NCBI GenBank assembly: GCA_905202485.1
Contig: CAJKRY010000021.1
Coordinates: 1 to 16,924 of the forward strand
Reading direction: 5' to 3'
DNA: 16,924 nt
Origin: an uncultured Methanomassiliicoccus sp.
GTDB taxonomy: Archaea > Thermoplasmatota > Thermoplasmata > Methanomassiliicoccales > Methanomassiliicoccaceae
A program made the position numbers and the translations under genes. Under the pieces are notes generated by a model. It had not been told where the DNA came from. It saw only the letters and a program-made list of their open reading frames with translations, and did no database searches. Of this stretch, positions 5,507 to 12,423 are shown piece after piece (the first letter of the stretch is position 1; the number at the start of each line of letters is the position of its first letter).

Positions 5507-8500
5507 TTACTGCTTTCTTTTGATGATGAAGTAGGCCGCTGCTACGATTACAATCAGGATTAATACAGCTGCAATTGCATAGTAGATTGTGTTGTCATTA
5601 TTATCTGCAGCTGGCTCTTCAGGCACCGGCTCCGGCTCTTCATATGAGATCGTGAAGCAAGACAGGTGGTTTGTTTCGAACGACACTTTTCCATCTTTGT
5701 AAATACAGTCCATTTTCTCTATGGTGCCGTCATCTTTGACGTAGTAGACCACAATATTGTCTGGACTCTCATTTTCCTTCAGTTCGTAAGGTAGGGAAAC
5801 TGTGATCGTCTTGCCGTTGAAGCTTGTTACCTTTTTGCTTCCTTTCAGCATCGTGATGTCATAGACGGGTCTGTCTCCCACAACCTTCTGCTGCTCTTCA
5901 TTCAGTGCATCTTTGGCATCTGACACTTTGATTGTTATCGATTTTTCTTCAGATGTTTCAAGTATTGAAGACAGAACGTCTTTTCCGATAGTTACGGAGC
6001 CTTCTGGAAGCTTTATGACTGCATCTGAAATAGAGTCTTCTGCATCTATTTTGTCCAGAATGTTCTGGAGATTCTCTTTGCTTATTGTAACTGATGAAGC
6101 ATCTTTAATATCGCTTAGGTCTGTGATTGTTACAGAGCCAGATCCAGAAGATACTGCATCATCCACGATTTTGTCTATGTCATTTTTCGGGATCTCAATG
6201 CTTACATCACCGTTTTCATCCGGCGTCGGTACTTCCGGAGTTGTAGGAACATCTGGGAAAGAAGGTATGCCGGGCACATCTGGAAGAACTCCTGGAATAT
6301 CATCAGTCTCTAAACCACCGAGTTCATTAGTTTCTGGATCATACTGAGTATACCATGAGTGAATTTCAATAATGCTTCCCTTACCACAATGTATCGGAAA
6401 CTCATCAACTGTCGGATTCTTTCCATCCCAGTAATTATCTGAAGCTACGATGTATGTTTCAGAATTTGTTATTTTTAGATAGGTACTATCTCGATCAGTA
6501 CCATCAATGTTTATTTTCTGAATTGAATTGAAATAAATTATGATTTCATCAAGGTCAATATGATCGAACCGAAACGCTCTGCCTCCATTAAATGCATCAG
6601 AATCCCAATTTTCAAGATGATTGTTTTGAATTATCAATTCCCCGCTTGCCTGATTGGAAACTTGGATCGCGCTGTGGTTTGTATTCTTTATCCAATTTCC
6701 TTCAATTATCACCGTACCTTTTGCAGATGAAATATTTATTCCAGATGGATCTGTCTGATTAGATCCCATATCCTGAATAAGATTGCATTTAATTGTTAAG
6801 TTATCAACAGCCATCTGCGGTGAAGTATTGAAATGAATGGCTGATTTAGATCCGTCATCAATATTTATAAAACGATTATTTTCAATAGTTATGTTAGATA
6901 TGCTGCCATTTTCCCACCACTCTTCTACTACAAATCCTTTATTTTTGAAATCAAATCCTTTTATTGTCAGCCCATCTACAATATTCGGATATGGATCTTC
7001 ATGAGTGCCACGAGTCACTATACTGATTCCATTTGTCAATATTGTCCCGTTTTGATCCCATGATTTACCATTTGCATCATGGGTATAATTTGATCCGATG
7101 AGCGTTATGTTTCTAAGTCCAGATGTTATCACTATTTCTTCATCATATTCTCCAGCAGCTACGTAAATTTCCTGACCATATTTTACCTTAGCCAGTGCCT
7201 CAGAAATAGTCTGATATGGATTGTCTTTTGTACCATCACCTTCAGATTCATTGTTGCAATCAACATATATCTGAGTTACATTATCTTCAAAAGCTAATCC
7301 ACCTAAAGTTCTGGTAGAATCATCATACGTTGTGAACCAGGAATCAAATTTGAATTTTGAAGTATCCAATGTGGGTTTATTTCCACCCCAGTAATTAGCT
7401 GAAACGTCGAGAATTTCATCAGTGATGCTATTTTCAACTGCTGTGGATATAAACACATTTTCGAATATTTCCGAAGGATTGTATATCTTCAGTATTGCAT
7501 TTTCAAATACATTTTTAGTTATAGTAAGAACTTCAGAAGTGTTTGAGATCTTACCATTCGTAAACATATTGCCGTTTAGGATAGCATTACTCGAGGTTAT
7601 GTTGACAAAATAGAGACCATTGATGTTGGGTTCATTAAAGAATATATTATCTACCAATGAAATACTGCCAGCGCTCGACTTGACTTCGCTGTATACTGCC
7701 TTTTGCCAGCCTTCAAAAAAGTTATTAGAAATGTGACTTCCTTTTCCAGCATAGATAGCTACGGATTGGCCGGACTCCCCCGATTTAATAAATCTGCAAT
7801 TTTTAATTACTACATCATTCGACGTTTGAAGATCAATTGCACCAATTATTCCTTTTGAGTTGTCACCATTAAAAATAATATTGCTAGATCCACCGTCAAT
7901 CCATAAGGAATCCAGAGTAGCGGCACTGTTGATGATGCGAATATTTACAGGTTTATCTTCAGCAGATCCTTGGAACCCAGTAATTACAGATGAATCTTCT
8001 TTAGTTTTTCCAATAACCCCTCTTAGAGTTATATCTTTATCAATTGTAACAAATTCATCAAGATGATATGTACCAACATCTAATTCGATGATGTCTCCCT
8101 TACTAGCACAATTGATTGCAGTCTGTATGTCTGGATATTCAAATCCGTTTATTGAAATTCCTGTTGATATCTTTTTAAAAATAGAACCTTTTAAAATCTT
8201 TCCAGACTCTGGATTTGCAGAAGAATAATCGTAATTATCAACAGCTGTTAAAGAGATTACATAATCTGAGTTTTTATCAATACTTAAATAGACATTATTG
8301 CTGAAACCAACTGGGACTGAAGTTTCTCTAATGCCATTTTCACCAAGAATATAATACATATCTCCAATTTTACCAGTCACTGGCTGTCCATTGCTGACCT
8401 CATCAACTATACGCTTGACATACACATCTCCAGTCTTGTAAAGTTGAATCGTCTGTTTATCGCATACATACGTTCCAACAAGTGTATCCAATTCAGATTG

Positions 8501-9127
8501 AATGGACCGTGGTGAATCCAGAGATAAAAGACTGATTCTTTGGTTTCCTGCAGTCTCGAATAATTTGCATATGCATTCTGTACCATTAACAACAAAATCA
8601 ATTGAAGGATAATCCCAATATCCACATTTTCCCAATGTTGATACTGGAACCTGCCATATCCATCTATCATCTTGTGACTTGATAAATGCAGCATAATGTA
8701 AAGTTACATCTTCTGAAGATGTGTGTTGCCATGAAACTCCAAAACTCTCAATCAAAATCGTTGAGTCAGCAGAAACTTTAGAATAACCAGCAGTTGGCTC
8801 TGCTTTCATAAATATAACATCATTATCGTTCATACCACTTAGATCAATAGCTTTTCCACCAAGTACATACGAAGGTGACCAGTATCCTTCATACTTAAGA
8901 GGTATTTCAGTCCAGTTGGTTCCATCAAAGCTGTATGATAACTTAATCGGACAGTTACTCCAATCGATCGCATCCTTAGTTTCATCTTCCCCCAAAACCG
9001 GTGAATTATCTGCTAAGCTCTTATCGCTGTAACAATCGTCTGGTTCAATTTCACCCAAAGGTACAAGCAATGTCAGTGCCGCTATGAGCATAGCACAAGC
9101 CGCAATCAATCTATTTGCATTGTTCAT
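5507..9127 (-). CDS. Large cell-surface adhesin-like protein with two parallel beta-helix modules
   Basis: The 1206-residue protein starts with a signal peptide (R6, hydrophobic core about 8-25). A beta-rich region of unknown type extends to about 310. Two parallel beta-helix modules follow, about 312-610 and 611-937, with Asn-rich rungs such as IKNCRF and IENNRF. Each ends with NYWxGxxPT, then SW(F/Y)TxYD and LGGL. The second opens with a DUF1565-like segment (GDGTKDNPYQTISEALAKVK). A Pro-rich linker (about 940-970) leads to three repeats of about 30 residues (about 974-1066, for example SSVTISKENLQNILDKI), then a beta domain, an acidic linker, a membrane anchor (about 1182-1202) and a KRKQ tail. 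It is probably anchored in the membrane facing outward. GGTGAG at 9131-9136 supports this start. The ligand is unknown. Confidence 0.85.
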   Translation of the reverse strand: MNNANRLIAACAMLIAALTLLVPLGEIEPDDCYSDKSLADNSPVLGEDETKDAIDWSNCPIKLSYSFDGTNWTEIPLKYEGYWSPSYVLGGKAIDLSGMNDNDVIFMKAEPTAGYSKVSADSTILIESFGVSWQHTSSEDVTLHYAAFIKSQDDRWIWQVPVSTLGKCGYWDYPSIDFVVNGTECICKLFETAGNQRISLLSLDSPRSIQSELDTLVGTYVCDKQTIQLYKTGDVYVKRIVDEVSNGQPVTGKIGDMYYILGENGIRETSVPVGFSNNVYLSIDKNSDYVISLTAVDNYDYSSANPESGKILKGSIFKKISTGISINGFEYPDIQTAINCASKGDIIELDVGTYHLDEFVTIDKDITLRGVIGKTKEDSSVITGFQGSAEDKPVNIRIINSAATLDSLWIDGGSSNIIFNGDNSKGIIGAIDLQTSNDVVIKNCRFIKSGESGQSVAIYAGKGSHISNNFFEGWQKAVYSEVKSSAGSISLVDNIFFNEPNINGLYFVNITSSNAILNGNMFTNGKISNTSEVLTITKNVFENAILKIYNPSEIFENVFISTAVENSITDEILDVSANYWGGNKPTLDTSKFKFDSWFTTYDDSTRTLGGLAFEDNVTQIYVDCNNESEGDGTKDNPYQTISEALAKVKYGQEIYVAAGEYDEEIVITSGLRNITLIGSNYTHDANGKSWDQNGTILTNGISIVTRGTHEDPYPNIVDGLTIKGFDFKNKGFVVEEWWENGSISNITIENNRFINIDDGSKSAIHFNTSPQMAVDNLTIKCNLIQDMGSNQTDPSGINISSAKGTVIIEGNWIKNTNHSAIQVSNQASGELIIQNNHLENWDSDAFNGGRAFRFDHIDLDEIIIYFNSIQKINIDGTDRDSTYLKITNSETYIVASDNYWDGKNPTVDEFPIHCGKGSIIEIHSWYTQYDPETNELGGLETDDIPGVLPDVPGIPSFPDVPTTPEVPTPDENGDVSIEIPKNDIDKIVDDAVSSGSGSVTITDLSDIKDASSVTISKENLQNILDKIDAEDSISDAVIKLPEGSVTIGKDVLSSILETSEEKSITIKVSDAKDALNEEQQKVVGDRPVYDITMLKGSKKVTSFNGKTITVSLPYELKENESPDNIVVYYVKDDGTIEKMDCIYKDGKVSFETNHLSCFTISYEEPEPVPEEPAADNNDNTIYYAIAAVLILIVIVAAAYFIIKRKQ

Positions 9128-9130
9128 CTA

Positions 9131-9136
9131 CTCACC
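9131..9136 (-). promoter_or_regulatory. Ribosome binding site of the beta-helix surface protein
   Basis: GGTGAG on the minus strand lies three bases before the ATG at 9127, matching the archaeal anti-Shine-Dalgarno sequence and fixing the start. Confidence 0.6.
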
Positions 9137-9167
9137 AGTATAGCGCATAAAACTCCAATTATCAGAA

Positions 9168-9228
9168 ATCCAACCTATCATTATAGTTGGATGGATCAGA
9201 AACACCCATCAATTCTGACAGTTGGATG
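9168..9228. promoter_or_regulatory. Operator-like GTTGGAT repeats at the surface protein promoter
   Basis: ATCCAAC (9168-9174) and GTTGGAT (9186-9192) form a perfect 7-base inverted repeat. The 11-base spacer reads CTATAATGATA with one flanking base on the minus strand, TATA-like and suitably placed for an RNA start about 25 bases before the ATG. Another GTTGGATG at 9221-9228 repeats the copy at 9186-9193, 35 bases away. A regulator bound here would cover the promoter. Alternatively the TATA-like box at 9261-9270 is used and these repeats lie in a leader of about 110 bases. Confidence 0.4.
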
Positions 9229-9365
9229 CTAATGCCATAATACAAGCGAATACAAAACAATATAAAAAAACTGCCCCGAAATGCTAAGGATATAGAATTG
9301 ATTACAATATGTCAATTAAATAAATATGGTACCTCATATCAAGATATTTTCCAGTACCCAGATTA

Positions 9366-9384
9366 CAATAAAGAAAAAAATTAT
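9366..9384 (-). terminator. T-run terminator of the UPF0210 gene
   Basis: Immediately after the TAA stop, the minus strand reads TAATTTTTTTCTTTATTG, an oligo-T termination signal of archaeal type. Confidence 0.5.
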
Positions 9385-10749
9385 TTAGTTTTTGAAACTA
9401 TGAATCGGCGCCGGAATTCTTCCTCCCCTGCTGACAAAATCTTTGCAGCCGAAAGAGTTGATTTTCATTACGGGAGCTGATCCCAAGAGACCGCCGAATT
9501 CAGCCATTTCCCCGACGTCTTTGCCGATGACCGGAATGATCCTTACTGCAGTAGTCTTCTGATTGACCATGCCGATTGCCATTTCATCTGCGATCATTCC
9601 TGAAATCGTGCTGACTTCAGTATGTCCAGGAATAGCAATCATATCCAAGCCTACAGAACAAACGCAGGTCATGGCCTCAAGTTTCTCAATCGTAAGAGAA
9701 CCGCATGTCACAGCCTCGATCATTCTGCCGTCCTCGCTTACCGGAATAAACGCTCCTGAGAGACCTCCGACATAAGAAGAGGCCATAACTCCGCCTTTCT
9801 TCACCTGATCGTTGAGAATTGCCAAAGCCGCAGTAGTTCCCGGCGCCCCTGTGCGTTCCAGACCCATTTCCTCTAAGATCTCTGCGATGCTGTCTCCTAC
9901 AGCAGGAGTCGGAGCCAGTGAGAGATCAATGATGCCGAACGGTACCTTGAGGCGCTTTGACGCCTCTTTAGCAACTAACTGCCCGACTCTGGTGATCTTG
10001 AAGGCCGTCTTCTTAACAGTCTCGCACAAAGTCTCAAAGTCTGCTCCCTTAACCTGTGAAACCGCATTTCTCACCACTCCCGGACCGCTGACGCCGATGT
10101 TGACAACCGCGTCGGCTTCCGTAACACCGTGAAATGCTCCCGCCATGAAGGGATTATCATCAGGAGCGTTGCAGAATACCACCAGCTTGGTGCAGCCTAT
10201 CGAGTCTTTATTTTTTGTGAGTTCGGCCGTCTCTTTTATGATTGAACCCATGAGACTGACGGCATCCATGTTTATTCCAGTTTTAGTAGATGCCAGATTG
10301 ACAGAGCTGCATACTCTCTCGGTTGCTGACAAAGCCTTGGGAATCGAACGTATCAGCATTTCATCGGACTTCGTCATGCCCTTAGGAACCAATGCTGAAT
10401 AACCGCCGAGAAAATTCACGCCTACTTTCTTTGCCGCTTTGTCTAAAGTTTCCGCGATAGTGACAAAATCTTCCGGCGTTTTGCAGGCCGATGCTCCGAC
10501 GATAGAGATGGGAGTAACGGAAATTCTTTTGTTGACGACAGGAACCCCGAACTCTAATTCGATCTCGTCCCCGACTGAGACTAAATCCTTGGCGATGGTG
10601 GTGATCTTATTGTAAATGTTATCATTGAGTCTGTCCAGACTGCTGTCTGCACAGTCTAAAAGGCTGATTCCCAGGGTGATTGTCCTCACATCGAGGTTTT
10701 CACGCAGGATCATATCGTTGGTTTCCAGAACCTCGTAAATATTGATCAT
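9385..10749 (-). CDS. UPF0210 (DUF711) PFL-like family protein
   Basis: The 454-residue protein matches the UPF0210/DUF711 family along its length. It opens MINIYEVLETNDMILRENLD, then has the conserved RTITLGISLLDC, the central GVSGPGVVRNAV and FGIIDLSLAPTPAVGDSIAE segments, and the diagnostic end GGRIPAPIHSFKN. The family is called PFL-like after pyruvate formate-lyase but is not known to be a glycyl radical enzyme, and its reaction is unestablished. The family often sits beside an ACT-domain UPF0237 gene, as here. The frame extends to a GTG at 10758, but the ATG at 10749 is preferred: GAGGTG at 10756-10761 is a strong ribosome binding site six bases upstream. It overlaps the ACT gene stop, so the two genes are probably translationally coupled. 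Confidence 0.92.
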   Translation of the reverse strand: MINIYEVLETNDMILRENLDVRTITLGISLLDCADSSLDRLNDNIYNKITTIAKDLVSVGDEIELEFGVPVVNKRISVTPISIVGASACKTPEDFVTIAETLDKAAKKVGVNFLGGYSALVPKGMTKSDEMLIRSIPKALSATERVCSSVNLASTKTGINMDAVSLMGSIIKETAELTKNKDSIGCTKLVVFCNAPDDNPFMAGAFHGVTEADAVVNIGVSGPGVVRNAVSQVKGADFETLCETVKKTAFKITRVGQLVAKEASKRLKVPFGIIDLSLAPTPAVGDSIAEILEEMGLERTGAPGTTAALAILNDQVKKGGVMASSYVGGLSGAFIPVSEDGRMIEAVTCGSLTIEKLEAMTCVCSVGLDMIAIPGHTEVSTISGMIADEMAIGMVNQKTTAVRIIPVIGKDVGEMAEFGGLLGSAPVMKINSFGCKDFVSRGGRIPAPIHSFKN

Positions 10750-10755
10750 GCTGAG

Positions 10756-10761
10756 CACCTC
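10756..10761 (-). promoter_or_regulatory. Ribosome binding site of the UPF0210 gene, overlapping the ACT gene stop
   Basis: GAGGTG on the minus strand overlaps the TGA of the ACT-domain gene (10760-10762) and stands six bases before ATG 10749. It rules out the upstream GTG, which lies within this site. Confidence 0.65.
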
Positions 10762-11032
10762 AGATTCTGTGCATCATGTCAAAGATGTCTTCATGCTGCA
10801 TTCTGATGACGACACCGATCTTCTTGCCGATCTCATCAAGCTCTTCTGATATCTCGGGAAAATTCTTGGAACAGCCGTCAATGTCAGCGATCATCATCAT
10901 GTTGAAGTACCCGCGCACGATTGTCTGCGAGATATCCAGAACGTTGATCCCGTTATCTGAGAGGTATGTGCATACTTTTGCAATGATGCCTACGCAGTCT
11001 TTTCCTACAACTGTGATGACGACTTTCTTCAT
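10760..11032 (-). CDS. ACT-domain protein, UPF0237 family
   Basis: The 90-residue protein is a single ACT domain with the UPF0237 opening MKKVVITVVGKDCVGIIAKV. Next comes CTYLSDNGINVLDISQTIVRGYFNMMMIADI, and it ends in a short helix (EDIFDMMHRI). ACT domains bind small ligands, commonly amino acids, and control associated enzymes. It is the first gene of a two-gene operon with UPF0210, whose ribosome binding site lies over this gene's stop, so it probably senses a ligand for or with that protein. The start is well supported: GGTGG at 11040-11044, seven bases upstream, and a TATA box TATATAC at 11074-11080 predicting a leader of about 20 bases. Confidence 0.92.
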   Translation of the reverse strand: MKKVVITVVGKDCVGIIAKVCTYLSDNGINVLDISQTIVRGYFNMMMIADIDGCSKNFPEISEELDEIGKKIGVVIRMQHEDIFDMMHRI

Positions 11033-11170
11033 GAGCTAACCACCAAGAGATTGAAATGCCAACAAACAACGAAGTATATAGATATGACCGTTTGAAAAGA
11101 ATTCCTGCACCTTGATATTCCGGGGATAGTCTTAACAGGTAATAGACGCTAATGCTGAACGGTGAGACAT
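11033..11170. promoter_or_regulatory. Divergent promoter region, ACT gene (-) and diiron protein gene (+)
   Basis: On the minus side are TATATAC (11074-11080) and ribosome binding site GGTGG (11040-11044). On the plus side is ribosome binding site GGTGA (11161-11165). A plus-strand TATA box is less clear; GATATT at 11114-11119 and TCTTAAC at 11130-11136 are candidates. Confidence 0.5.
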
Positions 11171-11806
11171 GTGACCATCTATGATAATTTATTTCAATTT
11201 ACAGAATACATTGCGCCGATAAGACTTTCAATTCACCAATATCTGCTGATGATTCCTGAACCTGTTCTTGTTCACACAGGAACTGCAGATCAGGCAGAAA
11301 AAATAATTCCTCAATTGAAAGAAATTCTCGGCACTCTTCCTCTTAAATACGTGCTTGTCTCCCACTTTGAATCTGATGAGTGCGGCGGTTTGACTGTCCT
11401 GAAGAAGCATTTTCCTGAGATTACTGCAGTCTGCTCTGAGATCTGCGCCAGACAGCTGGCCGGCTTCGGTTATGAAGGTAGGACGTTAATCAAAAAGGCA
11501 GGAGACACTCTGGAGGGCGACGGTTTTCTCTTTACGTTTATTGATTATCCTTCTGAGATACATCTGCAGAACGGCCTGCTGTTTTTCGAGGAAGTCCGCA
11601 AGATTCTCTTCAGCAGCGATCTGATGTTCCGCTTGGGCAACAGCCACGGCAAGATTCTAGAGAGCGCCTGGAGAGACGAAGTTTACAATATCGACATGAG
11701 CCGCGTTCCTAACGAAGAAAAACTGAAATTAATGAAAAACGAACTTTTGAAGATAGATCCTCAGTTCGTCGCTGTCGGCCATGGGCCCTGCGTCAGAGTT
11801 GATTAA
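11171..11806 (+). CDS. Stand-alone diiron metallo-beta-lactamase protein, flavodiiron (ODP) type without flavodoxin domain
   Basis: The 211-residue protein has the metallo-beta-lactamase fold with the full metal ligand set of flavodiiron proteins: H65-x-E67-x-D69 (HFESDECGG), H131, D150 (FSSDLMF) and H204 (VGHGPC). The spacing H65 to H131 to D150 matches that family closely. Flavodiiron proteins are about 400 residues because a flavodoxin domain follows; here the protein ends just after the last ligand, so it lacks its own FMN domain. It could be an oxygen or NO reductase with a separate electron donor, or an oxygen-sensing ODP-type protein. The start is GTG at 11171, five bases after GGTGA; a GTG nine bases earlier overlaps that site and is less likely. 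It converges with the Nim-like gene. Confidence 0.82.
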   Translation: MTIYDNLFQFTEYIAPIRLSIHQYLLMIPEPVLVHTGTADQAEKIIPQLKEILGTLPLKYVLVSHFESDECGGLTVLKKHFPEITAVCSEICARQLAGFGYEGRTLIKKAGDTLEGDGFLFTFIDYPSEIHLQNGLLFFEEVRKILFSSDLMFRLGNSHGKILESAWRDEVYNIDMSRVPNEEKLKLMKNELLKIDPQFVAVGHGPCVRVD

Positions 11807-11836
11807 AAAAAGAAAGTAGTTCACTGAACTACTTTT
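11804..11836. terminator. Bidirectional hairpin terminator between convergent genes
   Basis: Arms AAAGTAGTTCA (11813-11823) and TGAACTACTTT (11825-11835) are a perfect 11-base inverted repeat around one base. On the minus strand the hairpin is followed by CTTTTTTT, like an intrinsic terminator, and it includes the last codons and stop of the Nim-like gene. On the plus strand it follows the diiron gene stop and is followed by TTTT. Confidence 0.65.
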
Positions 11837-12312
11837 GCCCCTTCACAGGCTTTATGATATTTTCCTGTCATGTCTTTGATTTCAATCTCGTATACTCCTG
11901 TCGGAGAGACTTTCTTCTCATCCATGTTGGTGCGTCCCGGGACGATCTTGTCGATGGTGGCCAAAAGCACTTTTTTCTTTACTTCTAAGTCTTCCACCGC
12001 ATGAGCGCATCCGCGGATGATTACACTCTCGTATACGGTAGTGGTGTCGCAGGCGTGTTCTCCCGTGAATTCATAGCCGTATTCTTTTGCTACAGTAAAA
12101 CAACATTTGCAGTTGTTTGTCAAGTTGCTGACCTTTTCTCCCATTTTCCTGCCGTGAATGTAGATCTTACCGTCCAGATAAACAAAGTTCACAGGCACGC
12201 CGTAAGGGAATCCGTCTTCGCCGATAGTTGATAGTATGCCGTACTTTGTTTTATTCAAAACTGCGGCCATCTCATCCTGGCTCAGCTGGTATTTCTGCAT
12301 ATTGGGCTGCAT
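11821..12312 (-). CDS. Nim-type flavin-binding protein, pyridoxamine 5'-phosphate oxidase family
   Basis: The 163-residue protein has the split beta-barrel of the pyridoxamine 5'-phosphate oxidase-like family, closest to the NimA subgroup. Visible features are YGILSTIGEDGFPYGVPVNF (about 24-43), DGKIYIHGRKMGEK with H53 at the usual flavin-contact position (about 48-60), and YESVIIRGCA (about 94-103). The C-terminal segment is GVYEIEIKDMTGKYH. Such proteins bind FMN or F420 and reduce small substrates; nitroimidazole reduction is known for some, but most natural substrates are not. The frame reaches 12354, but the ATG at 12312 is preferred because a TATA-like box at 12331-12341 lies about 25 bases upstream. 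Its stop is inside the shared hairpin terminator. Confidence 0.85.
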   Translation of the reverse strand: MQPNMQKYQLSQDEMAAVLNKTKYGILSTIGEDGFPYGVPVNFVYLDGKIYIHGRKMGEKVSNLTNNCKCCFTVAKEYGYEFTGEHACDTTTVYESVIIRGCAHAVEDLEVKKKVLLATIDKIVPGRTNMDEKKVSPTGVYEIEIKDMTGKYHKACEGAKVVQ

Positions 12313-12330
12313 GATGTTAAAATGAACAAA

Positions 12331-12341
12331 GGAATATTTAT
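12331..12341 (-). promoter_or_regulatory. TATA box of the Nim-like gene
   Basis: On the minus strand GCATAAATATT is centred about 24-26 bases before the ATG at 12312, predicting leaderless transcription and ruling out the upstream ATG at 12354. Confidence 0.5.
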
Positions 12342-12389
12342 GCTGATTCCTCAAAGGTAGCTTGAGAATTGCAAGAATTTATTACTTAT

Positions 12390-12423
12390 TAATAAAAAAA
12401 GAAGAAAAGGTTTAGAAGGAATT
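12390..12423 (-). terminator. T-run terminator of the giant surface protein gene
   Basis: After the TAA stop the minus strand has CCTTTTCTTCTTTTTTTATT, a pyrimidine-rich oligo-T archaeal terminator lying before the Nim-like promoter. Confidence 0.5.

Larger units (their letters stand above)
9128..9384. other. Intergenic region: UPF0210 terminator, candidate promoters and operator-like repeats
   Basis: This 257-base gap separates two genes on the minus strand. Read in that direction it holds a T7 run just after the UPF0210 gene stop and a direct repeat GATTACAATA (9361-9370 and 9300-9309). Between these are small inverted repeats (GGTAC/GTACC and ATATC/GATAT). Then come a TATA-like TTTTTTTATA (9261-9270) and the GTTGGAT repeats near the surface protein start. 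I see no convincing gene. Confidence 0.6.

Noticed and set aside
5913..6347. 144-residue plus-strand frame inside the adhesin gene
   Set aside because: Its Ser/Thr/Pro-rich composition is the antisense image of the stalk repeats; the minus-strand protein has clear domains and a continuous frame.
8407..8694. 95-residue minus-strand frame within the adhesin gene
   Set aside because: It is an out-of-frame shadow of the long coding sequence with no ribosome binding site.
9298..9480. 60-residue plus-strand reading frame after the adhesin gene
   Set aside because: It needs a TTG start, half of it is antisense to the conserved C-terminus of UPF0210, and no ribosome binding site or promoter fits.
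9385..10749. Glycyl radical enzyme (true pyruvate formate-lyase)
   Set aside because: No glycyl radical motif (RVxG) is visible near the C-terminus, and the sequence follows the distinct UPF0210 pattern. No activating radical SAM gene is adjacent.
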